Positions 18,578 to 29,349 of a stretch of 45,202 nt of DNA are shown in pieces; positions within the stretch are counted from its first letter, which is position 1; each line of letters starts with the position of its first letter. The translations under genes and the position numbers were made by a program. The notes beneath the pieces were generated by a model. The model ran no database searches, was not told the DNA's origin, and saw only the letters and a program-made list of their open reading frames with translations. Source of the stretch: Billgrantia bachuensis (GTDB lineage Bacteria; Pseudomonadota; Gammaproteobacteria; Pseudomonadales; Halomonadaceae). The stretch is taken from the NCBI RefSeq assembly GCF_011742165.1, contig NZ_JAAQTO010000042.1:1-45202 (forward strand). The letters are read 5' to 3'.

Positions 18578-18591
18578 GCTGAATCGTGTCA
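18578..18591. promoter_or_regulatory. Cra-type operator O1
   Basis: GCTGAATCGTGTCA matches the Cra palindrome TGAATCGATTCA at ten of twelve positions. It lies 68 bp upstream of the fruB start, on the fru side of the divergent region. Confidence 0.7.
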
Positions 18592-18608
18592 CCTTTCTTG
18601 TTTATCAT

Positions 18609-18622
18609 GCTGGATCGATTCA
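18609..18622. promoter_or_regulatory. Cra-type operator O2
   Basis: GCTGGATCGATTCA matches the Cra palindrome TGAATCGATTCA at eleven of twelve positions. It is exactly 31 bp from O1, about three helical turns, so two Cra dimers or tetramers could bind the same DNA face. The rest of the gap 18511-18716 shows no gene. Confidence 0.75.
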
Positions 18623-18716
18623 TTTGGTTTCGCAAGTCGCTATTACTTAGACTTTCGCAGGGGGCGGGGCAGGCCATGTGTGGCGTAGAATCGGCCTTGG
18701 CACATTGAGGGATACC

Positions 18717-19715
18717 ATGACACTAGCCGAAATCGCCCGACTGGCAGGGGTCTCGCGCACTACCGCCAGCTACGTCATCAACGGCAAGGCCGCCGAGCGG
18801 CGTATCAGCCAGGACACCGTCGACAAGGTGATGGCGGTGGTGCGCGAGCACCGTTACCGGGTTGATGCCCAGGCTGCGGGGCTGCGGCGCGGCTCGAGCC
18901 GTACGCTGGGGCTGATCGTTCCCGACCTGGAGAACGTCAGCTATGCGCGCCTGGCCAAGCGGCTGGAGCGCGGTGCTCGCGAGCAGGGGTATCAATTGTT
19001 GATCGTCGGTTCCGACGACCAGCCGGATACCGAGCGCGACTTGGCGCTATCGCTGCGTGCTCAGCGCTGCGAGGTACTGATTACCGCCAGTTGCCTGCCG
19101 ATGGATGATCCGTTCTACACGGAGTTGTTGCAGGATGGCCTGCCGGTCGTGGCGGTCGACCGCGGCTTCGATCCGCAGCGCTTCGCCAGCGTGGTGAGCA
19201 ACGATCGCGAAGCCGCCGAACAACTTACCCGCTCGATGCTCGACGACTCGGTGAAGCGCATCGCCTGGCTGGATGCGGTGCCGGCGCTCTCCATCAGCCG
19301 TGAGCGGCGGGCCGGCTTCCAGCAGGCGCTGGCGGGACATGGCGCCGAAGCGCTGGTCTATGGCGCCGAGCGCTATGATCGGGCTGATGGCGCTCAACTG
19401 ATGCGTCAACTGCTCGACCGCCACGGCCTTCCGGATGCCGTGGTCACGGCCTCCTATACCCTGCTCGACGGCGTATTCGACGTGCTGCTGGAAGAGGGCG
19501 GCCTGCCGCAGACGCTGCGCATGGCGACCTTCGGCGACAGCCGGCTGCTGGATTTCCTGCCACTTCCGGTCAATTCGGCGGTGCAGGATCATGACCGCAT
19601 GGCGTCGATGGCGCTGGCCTGTGCCTTGGCGGCGTCGCAGGGCAACTACCGCGTGGGGCAGCAGGTCGTGCCGCGAACCTTGAGGCGCCGGCTGCCGATC
19701 AGGCTCGCATCATGA
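18717..19715 (+). CDS. cra: LacI-family catabolite repressor/activator Cra (FruR)
   Basis: DNA-binding regulator of 332 residues. The N-terminal helix-turn-helix and hinge, LAEIARLAGVSRTTASYVIN (residues 3-22), are almost identical to E. coli Cra, followed by a periplasmic-binding-protein-like effector domain beginning TLGLIVPDLENVSYARLA and ending near ATFGDSRLLDFLPLPV. Cra is released from DNA by fructose 1-phosphate. I use the ATG at 18717, after TGAGGG. It is divergent from fruBKA, with two Cra-like boxes between, and ends 5 bp from the convergent frk gene. In pseudomonads FruR acts mainly on the fru operon rather than globally; which applies here is open. Confidence 0.93.
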   Translation: MTLAEIARLAGVSRTTASYVINGKAAERRISQDTVDKVMAVVREHRYRVDAQAAGLRRGSSRTLGLIVPDLENVSYARLAKRLERGAREQGYQLLIVGSDDQPDTERDLALSLRAQRCEVLITASCLPMDDPFYTELLQDGLPVVAVDRGFDPQRFASVVSNDREAAEQLTRSMLDDSVKRIAWLDAVPALSISRERRAGFQQALAGHGAEALVYGAERYDRADGAQLMRQLLDRHGLPDAVVTASYTLLDGVFDVLLEEGGLPQTLRMATFGDSRLLDFLPLPVNSAVQDHDRMASMALACALAASQGNYRVGQQVVPRTLRRRLPIRLAS

Positions 19716-19720
19716 ATTGC

Positions 19721-20689
19721 CTAGCCTCGCAGCCGGGCCAGATCCTCCCGATCGGGCAGGGCGGCATAGGCGCCGGGCCGGGTCACGGCATGGGCGCCGC
19801 AATTGGCTGCGGTACTCAGGGCACGCCTCAGGAAGCTCTCGTCCTGATGCCAATCCCCCTTCGGATCCTCGAGGCGGCCGGCGAGCTCGGCCAGTAATCC
19901 ACCGATAAAGGCGTCGCCGCCGGCGGTGGTATCCACCGCCTCGACCTTCGGTGGGGCATGGTGCAGCTCCCTGCCCACTCCCACGGCGCGTACCTCGCCG
20001 GGGCCATCGGTGATCACCAGCAGCTTGACGCCGGCGGCGAGCCGCTCGGCCAGCCAGGCGTCGGCCGGGTGGTCGGCGCGCAGGTAGTCGAGCTCATCGG
20101 TCGACAGCTTGACCAGGCCGGCGCGGTCGATCAGTTGAGTGACCAGGGCGATGTCGGCGTTGCCGCCGGCCCAGAGATTATGGCGCAGGTTGGCATCGAC
20201 GCTGACCAGGCAGCCGGCTCGGTCCGCCATGTCGGCCATGGCCAGCGTGGTATCGGCGATCTCGGGCTCGGTGAGGCTGTTGCTGCAGAAGTGAACGATG
20301 GCGGGATCGGCGAACACGCCGGGCGGCAGGTGCTCGAGGCGATAGAGCAGGTCTGCAGCCGGTGGGCGGTAGAAGTCGAAGGTACGCTCGCCGTCGGCAT
20401 CGCGGGAAACGAAGGCCAGCGCCGTGCGCGCCTCGTCGGTGCGCACCACGCCGGAGAGGTCGACGCCATGGGCGGCAAGCTCCGCGGCGAGGAAGTCGCC
20501 GAAGTGATCCTCGCCGAGCATGCCGAGAAAGCGACTGGGCACACCCAGGCGCGCACAGGCCACCGCCACGTTGGCCGGCGCGCCGCCGGCATAGGGCGTA
20601 AAGGTTTCGGGGGCGTCGCCGCCCTGGTCGCCGAGCCGGCTGGAGAGCATGTCGACCAGGGCTTCGCCGAAGGCGATGATCGGTGTCAT
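19721..20689 (-). CDS. fructokinase, PfkB/ribokinase family
   Basis: Cytoplasmic sugar kinase of 322 residues, most likely ATP:fructose 6-phosphotransferase. The first signature is YAGGAPANVAVACARLG (residues 33-49) and the second is DTTAGGDAFIGGLL, with the catalytic Asp after GG, as in bacterial fructokinases. It is the last gene of edd-glk-yeaD-frk and overlaps the upstream gene by ATGA. In this organism it would let unphosphorylated fructose (for example from sucrose or mannitol) enter as fructose 6-phosphate, while PTS fructose enters as the 1-phosphate. A 2-keto-3-deoxygluconate kinase of the same family is a less likely alternative. Confidence 0.82.
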   Translation of the reverse strand: MTPIIAFGEALVDMLSSRLGDQGGDAPETFTPYAGGAPANVAVACARLGVPSRFLGMLGEDHFGDFLAAELAAHGVDLSGVVRTDEARTALAFVSRDADGERTFDFYRPPAADLLYRLEHLPPGVFADPAIVHFCSNSLTEPEIADTTLAMADMADRAGCLVSVDANLRHNLWAGGNADIALVTQLIDRAGLVKLSTDELDYLRADHPADAWLAERLAAGVKLLVITDGPGEVRAVGVGRELHHAPPKVEAVDTTAGGDAFIGGLLAELAGRLEDPKGDWHQDESFLRRALSTAANCGAHAVTRPGAYAALPDREDLARLRG

Positions 20690-21711
20690 GAGACATCCTC
20701 AAGTGACAGGGTGGTTCCCAGCAAGTGCTGTGCGCCGGGTACCAGCCATACCGGGTCGAGGCGGGTATTGGCCGACTCCACGCAGAGAAAACGGCGCGCG
20801 GCGGCGGGCGAAGTGTCATCGGGCGGTGTCTCGCCCGGGTGCCACACTACCGCCGAATCGCTGCCCTGGCGGGCGATGCGCAGGCGGCGCTGGCCGTCGT
20901 CGAGAATCACCTCGGCGTTGCTGTGGTAGATGCGGTCGAGCCCGCCGCGCACGGCCAGCTCACCCTGCTGGTCACGCTCGGCGAAACCGGCCAACTTGTC
21001 CAGGTAGCGAGCACCGCTCAGCCCTTCGGCGCGGCAGGCGAAGCTGTCAAGCACGGCCAGATAGCTGTGCAGCGCGCCGCTGAGTTTGATCGGTGTCTCG
21101 CCGACATGCTCGGTGATCAGTTCCACGTGCAGGCGCCGGGCGTTGGCCTGGATCACGGCGCGGGGGATCAGCTGGCTGTGCAGGCGTTCGCTGGGCGAGA
21201 GATGCAGCTCGACCCCGCCCTCGTGCTCATCCACCGCTTCCAGGCGCCACTGCGCCTTGCGCGCCGGGCCGTGCATGGGGCCGGAGCGATCCGGGCTCTC
21301 GTCAGCGCCGCGCTCGTCGGCAAACCATGGCCAGCACAGCGGGATGCCGCCGCGAACGGCGCCGGGCAGTGCCTGGGGCGTGGGCGTGACCCAAAGCCAG
21401 CCCCCAGGCACCAGCGCCTCTTCTCCTTCGCCCGGGCTGAGAGTGGCGCCACTGTCGCGCGCGGCATCGGATGCGTTAGTACGCGTGGTTACGGATGCGC
21501 TAGAGAGGGGCGTGGCTTCGGACGTCGGTCGCGAGCCTTCGGCTTGCGCGGGGTCGGGCGCAGGTAAAAAGTGAAGCACCTGGGCGCCCTGCAGGCAGAC
21601 GGCCAGCTCCCCCCAGGGTTCGCGTGCCAGCCATACGCGGCGACCGGCCCATTCGCATTCGCGCTGACCGTCGGTTTCGTCGAGCAGGGCTCGCAGGCTT
21701 TGCGGAATCAT
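20686..21711 (-). CDS. D-hexose-6-phosphate mutarotase (YeaD-like aldose epimerase)
   Basis: Aldose 1-epimerase-fold protein of 341 residues that should interconvert the anomers of glucose 6-phosphate and similar hexose phosphates. YeaD hallmarks are GAQVLHFLP, RGGIPLCWPWF near residue 120, the histidine-containing GALHSYLAV and the catalytic glutamate in FLCVESAN. Between GAQVLHFLP and RGGIPLCW there is an extra 45-50-residue Ser/Thr/Ala-rich low-complexity segment that the usual roughly 300-residue family members lack. The gene lies 13 bp after glk and overlaps frk, so anomer supply to Zwf is the likely role. Confidence 0.83.
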   Translation of the reverse strand: MIPQSLRALLDETDGQRECEWAGRRVWLAREPWGELAVCLQGAQVLHFLPAPDPAQAEGSRPTSEATPLSSASVTTRTNASDAARDSGATLSPGEGEEALVPGGWLWVTPTPQALPGAVRGGIPLCWPWFADERGADESPDRSGPMHGPARKAQWRLEAVDEHEGGVELHLSPSERLHSQLIPRAVIQANARRLHVELITEHVGETPIKLSGALHSYLAVLDSFACRAEGLSGARYLDKLAGFAERDQQGELAVRGGLDRIYHSNAEVILDDGQRRLRIARQGSDSAVVWHPGETPPDDTSPAAARRFLCVESANTRLDPVWLVPGAQHLLGTTLSLEDVS

Positions 21712-21724
21712 TCGTTCTCCTTCG

Positions 21725-22686
21725 TCATTCCACTTCTTCGTTGCGCAGGGCCTCGGCGGCGCCCAGCAATCCCGGCCACGGAGCGATAACCACCTGTACC
21801 GGGATGGCGCGGGTATAATCGCTCATGCGGCCCTTGGCGATGAAGGCGTCGACGAAGCGACTCTGCGGCAGCCAGTCCAGCAGCCGCGGCAGGATGCCGC
21901 CGCACAGGTAGACCCCGCCGCGCGCGCCCATGGTCAGCGCCGCATCGCCGCAAACGTCCCCGAGGATCTTGAGAAACCGCAGCAGGGTATCACGGGCGAT
22001 GACATCGCCGCCCGCGGCGGCGGTGACCTCGGCCGGTGTCTGGTAGGCGGGGTTGGCGCCCTTCAACGAGCAGTGCGCCAGGTAGAGGTCGAGCAGCCCC
22101 TGGCCGCACAGGATGCGTTCCACCGAGACCCGTCCATAGCGATTGCGGAAATGGCGCAGCAGGTTCTGCTCGCGCTCGTCGGTGGGGGCGAAGGTGACGT
22201 GGCCGCCCTCGGTAGAGAGCGGAATCCAGGCTCTACGACCTGGAAAGATGCCGCCCACGCCGAGCCCGGTGCCTGGGCCGATCACAAGGCAGGCGGCGTG
22301 TTCGCGCGCAACGCCCGGCTTGATCTCGACCAGCTCGTCGGATGCCAGGTGCGGTACGCCCAAGGCCTGGGCGGTAAAGTCGTTGATGACCTTCAGCCGC
22401 TCGAGGCCGAGCGCCGCCTGTGCTTCGCGGCGGGAAAACGACCAGTGGTTGTTGGTCATCGTGACCCGGTCGTCGCCGATAGGGCAGGCGAAGGCCAGGC
22501 ACGCCTCGCGAGGCGGTGCGTCGGCATCCAGCCCGACCCGGGCCAGGTAGTCGCGCACCGCCTCGACCAGGCCGGGATAGTCGGCGCAGGGCAGCGTCAG
22601 GATGTCATGGGGCTCGAACTCGCCGGGAGTGACCAGGGCGAAACGGGCGTTGGTGCCACCGATGTCACCGATCAGGGCCGGTCGGG

Positions 22687-22690
<4 letters not shown>
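21725..22690 (-). CDS. glk: glucokinase
   Basis: ATP-dependent glucokinase of 321 residues (Glk family, PF02685), which phosphorylates free glucose to glucose 6-phosphate. The phosphate loop [13 protein letters not shown] is at residues 8-20, the catalytic aspartate is in [11 protein letters not shown], and the family motifs [12 protein letters not shown] and STEGGHVTF follow. The ATG overlaps the edd stop by ATGA. Its place in the edd operon, with HexR-type control, ties glucose phosphorylation directly to the Entner-Doudoroff enzymes. No glucose transporter is visible in the window. Confidence 0.94.
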
Positions 22691-24573
<1,883 letters not shown>

Positions 24574-24602
24574 GAGAGCACCTCGCGTCGTTGGGTGATG
24601 GA

Positions 24603-24614
24603 TGTAAATTTACA
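24603..24614. promoter_or_regulatory. HexR-type operator before edd
   Basis: TGTAAATTTACA is a perfect 12-bp palindrome 30 bp upstream of the edd start and matches the zwf-side palindrome TGTAATATTACA at ten of twelve positions. On the minus strand it overlaps a possible -10 (TGTAAA) with a TTGCCA -35 18 bases away. Confidence 0.72.
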
Positions 24615-24772
24615 CAATTGTCTCCCATCGCATGGCAAATTTGAAGGCGCCTGGCCGAAAGTATGTAGTTTTATTACGGCGATGGAAAAGAGTTGGTGGG
24701 TCTGGGCACAATGTAGGCGGCCGTCGGCGAGTTGTCAGCCGACGCTTCGGTTACCTTCCTGACAGGAACGCC

Positions 24773-25906
24773 ATGTCCGAGCTGATTCTCAAGCGGCTGC
24801 CTGCCATCGAGGCGGTGGCGGCTACGCCATGGAATGCGCTGATCGGCGATGACCATCCCTTCCTGCGTCATGAATTCCTGCATGCACTGGAGGCGAGCGG
24901 GGCGGTGGGCCGTTCGACCGGCTGGGTGCCGAATCATCTGACGCTGTGGCGTGGCGACGCCCTGGTGGGTGTCATGCCGCACTACCACAAGTACCACTCC
25001 TACGGCGAATACGTGTTCGACTGGAGCTGGGCCGATGCCTGGGAGGGCGCCGGCGGACGCTACTACCCCAAGGGGCTCACGGCGATTCCGTTCTCCCCTG
25101 TGCCGGGTCCGCGGTTGGCGCTGGCAGGCGACGTCGATCCGCTGGCTGCGCGAGAGGTGCTGGCCGAGGCGTGGGAGGACAGTACGCTGTCGGGCTGGCA
25201 CCTGCTGTTCGCCGCGGATGAAGAGGTCGACGCCTGGCTCGCGGCTCGGCCTACGCTGCTGGTGCGTCACGGCGTGCAGTTCCAGTGGCAGGACCGCGGC
25301 TACGGCGACTTCGAGGGTTTCCTGTCCGCCCTGACGGCAAAGCGGCGCAAGACGATCCGTCGTGAACGCCGGCGAGTAGCCGAGCAGGGCCTGAGCCTGC
25401 ACCGTCTGGCCGGCGAGGCAATCGGCGAGCGCGACCTCGAGCACTTCTTCCGCTGCTACGAGATCACCTATCTCGAACGCGGACGCCGCGGCTATTTCAG
25501 CCTCGATTTCTTCCGCCGTCTGCACCGCGCCATGCCGGAAGCGCTGCTGCTGATACAGGCATGCCTCGACGGCCAGCCGGTGGCCGCCGCGCTCTGTCTG
25601 CAGGGCAGTCGTACCCTCTACGGGCGCTACTGGGGCAGCGAGGTGCTGGCCGACTGCCTGCACTTCGAGGCGTGTTACTACCAGGGCATCGAGCATTGCC
25701 TGGCCCATGGTCTGACCTGCTTCGATCCCGGCACGCAGGGTGAACACAAGCTCACGCGGGGCTTCGCTCCCAGGCGGCTGCGCTCGCTGCATCATGTTGC
25801 CGATTCAAGGCTGCGCGATGCCCTGACGCGCTTTTGTGACGAGGAGCGTGACCACGTCGACGCTTATTGCCGGGCAGCCGAGCGCGCCCTGCCGTTCAGG
25901 GCGTGA
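24773..25906 (+). CDS. FemAB-like/GNAT-fold N-acyltransferase family protein (DUF482)
   Basis: Predicted cytoplasmic acyltransferase of 377 residues (FemAB_like, PF04339); substrate unknown. The family C-terminal motif with FEACYYQGIEHCLAHGL and FDPGTQGEHKLTRGF is clear, as is PHYHKYHSYGEYVFDWSWA near residue 65. The ATG at 24773 follows AGGA; earlier in-frame ATGs read low-quality sequence. A small stem (CGTCGGC/GCCGACG near 24722-24744) lies in the presumed leader. The gene sits between the edd operon and ftsB, where enolase is often found in relatives. I cannot say whether it shares a transcript with ftsB, 58 bp downstream. Confidence 0.78.
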   Translation: MSELILKRLPAIEAVAATPWNALIGDDHPFLRHEFLHALEASGAVGRSTGWVPNHLTLWRGDALVGVMPHYHKYHSYGEYVFDWSWADAWEGAGGRYYPKGLTAIPFSPVPGPRLALAGDVDPLAAREVLAEAWEDSTLSGWHLLFAADEEVDAWLAARPTLLVRHGVQFQWQDRGYGDFEGFLSALTAKRRKTIRRERRRVAEQGLSLHRLAGEAIGERDLEHFFRCYEITYLERGRRGYFSLDFFRRLHRAMPEALLLIQACLDGQPVAAALCLQGSRTLYGRYWGSEVLADCLHFEACYYQGIEHCLAHGLTCFDPGTQGEHKLTRGFAPRRLRSLHHVADSRLRDALTRFCDEERDHVDAYCRAAERALPFRA

Positions 25907-25964
25907 GACGGGCTGGGGAAGATGGCATAATGCCGGCCATTCAGAATCATGAGGACGTCAGCCG

Positions 25965-26306
25965 ATGCTCAAGTGGCTAGCCATCGCCCTGCTCCTGCTG
26001 CTGGCGCTGCTGCAGTATCGCCTGTGGCTAGGCGACGGCGGCATTCATGAGCTGCGCGTGATAAGCGAACGCGTAGAGCTGCTCGACAATGACAACAAGC
26101 CACTGCGCGACCGCAACGAACGACTGGCTGCCGAAGTCGTCGACCTCAAGACGGGGCTCGATGCCATCGAAGAACGGGCGCGCAGCGACATCGGCATGGT
26201 ACGTACCGACGAACAGTTCTACTGGGTGCCTGGCGTGGTGACCGAGCAGGGCGGGGATGGCGCGACATCCCCGGCCCGCGCTCGAACGGGAGCGCCGAAT
26301 GAGTGA
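25965..26306 (+). CDS. ftsB: cell division protein FtsB
   Basis: Bitopic inner-membrane divisome protein of 113 residues. Residues 3-20 are one membrane helix, followed by a periplasmic coiled coil with ISERVELLDNDNKPLRDRNE and the conserved ARSDIGMVRTDEQFYWV end. FtsB bridges FtsQ and FtsL at the septum. The C-terminal tail of about 20 residues after the FYWV region is longer than in E. coli and probably disordered. The stop overlaps the ispD start by 8 bases, the usual ftsB-ispD arrangement. Confidence 0.93.
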   Translation: MLKWLAIALLLLLALLQYRLWLGDGGIHELRVISERVELLDNDNKPLRDRNERLAAEVVDLKTGLDAIEERARSDIGMVRTDEQFYWVPGVVTEQGGDGATSPARARTGAPNE

Positions 26307-27048
26307 GTACAGCGCTGAGCGCCTGTGGTTGGTAGTGCCCGCGGCGGGTCGTGGGCGACGCATGGGCGCTGGGCTGCCCAAGCAATACCTGGACTTGGCC
26401 GGGCGGCCGGTGCTGGCGCATACGCTGGCACGGCTGCACCAGGCCTTTCCCGCGGCGCGGCTGTGCCTGTGCCTCGACCCCGATGATGCTCACTTCGATT
26501 CGGCCTGGGTGCCCTTCGCCCAGTGGCGGCGGAGTCCGGGTGGGGCGGAGCGGGTAGATTCGGTACGGCTGGCGCTGGCATCCATTGCCAATGAGGCGGA
26601 CGACGACGACTGGGTGCTGGTCCACGATGTGGCGCGGCCCTGCGTGAGGGTCGACGATCTGACGCGTCTTCATGCTGCCCTGAGGCAGGACCCGGTGGGC
26701 GGGCTGCTGGCAACTCCCGTAGCCGACACCATGAAGCGCGACGATGGCCAGGGGGGCGTGGCCCACACCGAGCCGCGCAGCGGGCTGTGGCATGCGCAGA
26801 CGCCCCAGGGCTTTCGCTATGGCCTGCTGTGCCGGGCGCTGGATGAGGCGCGCATGCATGGTGCGGCGATCACTGACGAGGCCTCGGCAGTAGAAGCACT
26901 GGGCCTTTCGCCACGGCTGGTGCCGGGTCGGCGCGACAATATCAAGATCACCCACCCGGAGGATCTGGCTCTGGCGGGCCATATCCTGGCCGCTCAGCGG
27001 GAAGAGCCCTTGTCGAGCCCCGGGCACATGCACGAGGAGACTCCCTGA
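26299..27048 (+). CDS. ispD: 2-C-methyl-D-erythritol 4-phosphate cytidylyltransferase
   Basis: MEP-pathway enzyme of 249 residues that joins CTP and methylerythritol 4-phosphate to CDP-methylerythritol. The nucleotide-binding PAAGRGRRMGAGLPKQYLDL is at residues 14-33; LVHDVARPCV and HAQTPQGFR are further family motifs, as is the C-terminal ITDEASAVE plus NIKITHPEDL. The ATG at 26299 lies within the end of ftsB and the stop abuts the ispF ATG. Its product, after IspE, feeds IspF encoded next to it. Confidence 0.95.
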   Translation: MSEYSAERLWLVVPAAGRGRRMGAGLPKQYLDLAGRPVLAHTLARLHQAFPAARLCLCLDPDDAHFDSAWVPFAQWRRSPGGAERVDSVRLALASIANEADDDDWVLVHDVARPCVRVDDLTRLHAALRQDPVGGLLATPVADTMKRDDGQGGVAHTEPRSGLWHAQTPQGFRYGLLCRALDEARMHGAAITDEASAVEALGLSPRLVPGRRDNIKITHPEDLALAGHILAAQREEPLSSPGHMHEETP

Positions 27049-27537
27049 ATGCTGCGCATCGGCCATGGCTTCGACGTCCATCGTTTCGGCGACGGCGACC
27101 ATCTCATGATCGGTGGCGTTGCCATTCCCTTCGATCACGGTTTCGTTGCCCACTCCGATGGCGACGTACTTCTGCATGCCATCAGCGATGCACTGCTCGG
27201 CGCTTGTGCCCTGGGTGACATCGGGCGTCACTTTCCCGATACCGACCCGGCCTGGGCCGGCGCCGACAGTCGTGCCCTGCTGCGTCATGTGCTGACGTTG
27301 GTGCGCGAGGCGGGCTATCGGGTCGGCAACGTCGATGCCACGGTGATTGCTCAGGCGCCCAGGCTGGCACCCCACGTTGCCGCCATGTGCGGGCACATCG
27401 CCGAGGACCTCGAACTTGCCCTGAACGCCGTCAACGTCAAGGCCACTACCAGCGAGCGGCTGGGCTTCACCGGCCGCGGCGAGGGCATCGCCGCCGAGGC
27501 CGTGGTGCTGCTGACGCGCGAGGGGGTTACCACTTGA
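27049..27537 (+). CDS. ispF: 2-C-methyl-D-erythritol 2,4-cyclodiphosphate synthase
   Basis: Trimeric zinc enzyme of 162 residues that closes the cyclodiphosphate ring in the MEP isoprenoid pathway. The metal ligands D9 and H11 are in GHGFDVHRF, a third histidine is in the [18 protein letters not shown] segment, and [19 protein letters not shown] is the C-terminal signature. The ATG follows the ispD stop without a gap, and the stop codon overlaps the TTG start proposed for truD. Confidence 0.96.
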   Translation: MLRIGHGFDVHRFGDGDHLMIGGVAIPFDHGFVAHSDGDVLLHAISDALLGACALGDIGRHFPDTDPAWAGADSRALLRHVLTLVREAGYRVGNVDATVIAQAPRLAPHVAAMCGHIAEDLELALNAVNVKATTSERLGFTGRGEGIAAEAVVLLTREGVTT

Positions 27538-28598
27538 GCGAACCTTACCGGCCGGACGGCTGGCCACTTGCCAGCGTCCCTGAATTCGGGCCTCCGCGCG
27601 CAGGGGAGTTTCGCGCCACGCCCGAGGACTTCGTGGTCGAGGAAATCCTCGGCTTCGCCCCCGAGGGGCATGGCGAGCATCTCTGGCTGTGGATCGAGAA
27701 GCGTGGGCTCACCACTCTCGAGGTGGTGCGCCACCTGGCGCGGGCCTGCGGGGTGCCGGCGCGGGCCGTCGGCTACTCGGGGATGAAGGATCGCATTGCG
27801 GTGACCCGGCAGTGGCTCTCGGTGCATCTGCCGGGGCAGCAGGCGCCGGACGACCTGGTCGAGCAGTTGGCCGGTTGCGGGGTGCGGGTTCACCAGCAGG
27901 TGCGCCATCCGCGCAAGCTCAAGCGCGGCGTGCACCGGGCCAATCGCTTCTCGCTGCGCATTTCGGGAGAGGTGATCAGCGACGCTCTCGAGGCGCGCTG
28001 GGCCTGGCTGTGCCGCCATGGCGTGCCCAATCTGTTCGGCCCGCAGCGTTTCGGGCCGGGGGGGCGCAACCTGGCGCGCGCGCGTGCCGTGCTGGCGCGC
28101 GGCTGGCGCAAGCGCGACGATCGCGAGGGCATGCTGCTCTCCACCGCCCGCAGCTATCTTTTCAACGAGCTCGCTGCCATGCGCCTGGCGGAAGGCAATT
28201 GGAGCCGACTGGTGCCGGGTGACGTGGCGATGCTCGACGGCACCGCGAGCCAATTTGCCGTGGAGGTCGTCGATGCCGAGCTGAGCGAGCGGGCCGACAG
28301 ACTCGACCTGCATCCTTCCGGCGTGCTGTGGGGGGTAGGCGACTCCCTCGCCGCAGGCCAAGCCGAAGGTTATGAGCGTGCCGTCGCCGAGCGCCATGAA
28401 GCGCTCTGCCATGGCCTGGAGCAGGCCGGCGTGAAAATGGCGCGGCGGGCCTTGCGCCTGCGCCTGGACCAGCCACGGCTCGAGATAGAGAAAAGCGTGG
28501 CGCGGCTCGATTTTCATTTGCCGCGCGGCAGCTTCGCCACGGCGGTGCTGCGCGAACTCATCGAACATCCAACCTTGACGCTGCCGGCAGAGGGCTAA
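27534..28598 (+). CDS. truD: tRNA pseudouridine(13) synthase
   Basis: Makes pseudouridine 13 in tRNA; 354 residues. The catalytic D86 is in [14 protein letters not shown], with the N-terminal [15 protein letters not shown] and the [18 protein letters not shown] segment also typical. There is no ATG or GTG between the ispF stop and the conserved N terminus; TTG at 27534, overlapping the ispF stop as TTGA and preceded by GAGGGGG, is the best start. This gives a length close to E. coli TruD (349). It is followed 4 bp later by surE. Confidence 0.93.
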   Translation: MSEPYRPDGWPLASVPEFGPPRAGEFRATPEDFVVEEILGFAPEGHGEHLWLWIEKRGLTTLEVVRHLARACGVPARAVGYSGMKDRIAVTRQWLSVHLPGQQAPDDLVEQLAGCGVRVHQQVRHPRKLKRGVHRANRFSLRISGEVISDALEARWAWLCRHGVPNLFGPQRFGPGGRNLARARAVLARGWRKRDDREGMLLSTARSYLFNELAAMRLAEGNWSRLVPGDVAMLDGTASQFAVEVVDAELSERADRLDLHPSGVLWGVGDSLAAGQAEGYERAVAERHEALCHGLEQAGVKMARRALRLRLDQPRLEIEKSVARLDFHLPRGSFATAVLRELIEHPTLTLPAEG

Positions 28599-28602
28599 TC
28601 CA

Positions 28603-29349
28603 ATGCGCAGACTCCTGCTTTCCAACGATGACGGTGTGCATGCGCCGGGCCTGCGCGCCCTGTACGAGGCCTTGGAGCCCCATGCCCGGCTGCGCGTAGT
28701 GGCGCCCGACCGCGACCGCAGCGGCGCCAGCAACTCGCTGACCCTGAACCGGCCTCTGGCGTTGACCTCGCTGGACAACGGCTTCCACTGTGTCGACGGC
28801 ACGCCGGCCGACTGCGTCTACTTGGGCGTGAACGGGGTGTGGGACGAACGTCCCGACCTGGTGATCTCGGGGATCAATCACGGCGGCAACCTTGGCGACG
28901 ACGTGCTCTACTCCGGGACCGTAGCGGCTGCCATGGAGGGCCGTAACCTGGGCATGCCGGCCATCGCCATGTCGCTGGTCGGTTCGCGCCATTTCGACAC
29001 CGCGGGCCGCGTGGCGGCCAGCCTGGTAGGGGCGGCCGACCAGCTTTCGCTACCGCCGCGCAGCCTGCTCAACGTCAACGTGCCTGACCTTCCTTGGGAA
29101 AAGCTCCAGGGCTTCCGCGTGACCCGCATGGGCTATCGCGGCCCCGCGGAGCGGCCCATGGAGGTGCGTGACCCACGCGGCCGTTTACGCTACTGGATTG
29201 CGGCCGTGGGAGAGAATGCCGATGATGGGCCCGATACCGACTTTGCCGCCATCGAGGCAGGCTACGTTTCGATCACGCCGCTGCAGACCGATCTGACGCA
29301 GCGTGCGGCCATAGCGGATGTGCAGGGCTGGCTGGATGCATTCACCTGA
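28603..29349 (+). CDS. surE: 5'/3'-nucleotidase SurE
   Basis: Metal-dependent phosphatase of nucleoside monophosphates, linked to stationary-phase survival; 248 residues. Metal ligands D9 and D10 are in [12 protein letters not shown], the serine ligand is in [12 protein letters not shown] and the asparagine in [12 protein letters not shown], with [11 protein letters not shown] following. It is in the conserved truD-surE-pcm order. The 3' end overlaps the longer reading of pcm. Confidence 0.95.
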   Translation: MRRLLLSNDDGVHAPGLRALYEALEPHARLRVVAPDRDRSGASNSLTLNRPLALTSLDNGFHCVDGTPADCVYLGVNGVWDERPDLVISGINHGGNLGDDVLYSGTVAAAMEGRNLGMPAIAMSLVGSRHFDTAGRVAASLVGAADQLSLPPRSLLNVNVPDLPWEKLQGFRVTRMGYRGPAERPMEVRDPRGRLRYWIAAVGENADDGPDTDFAAIEAGYVSITPLQTDLTQRAAIADVQGWLDAFT

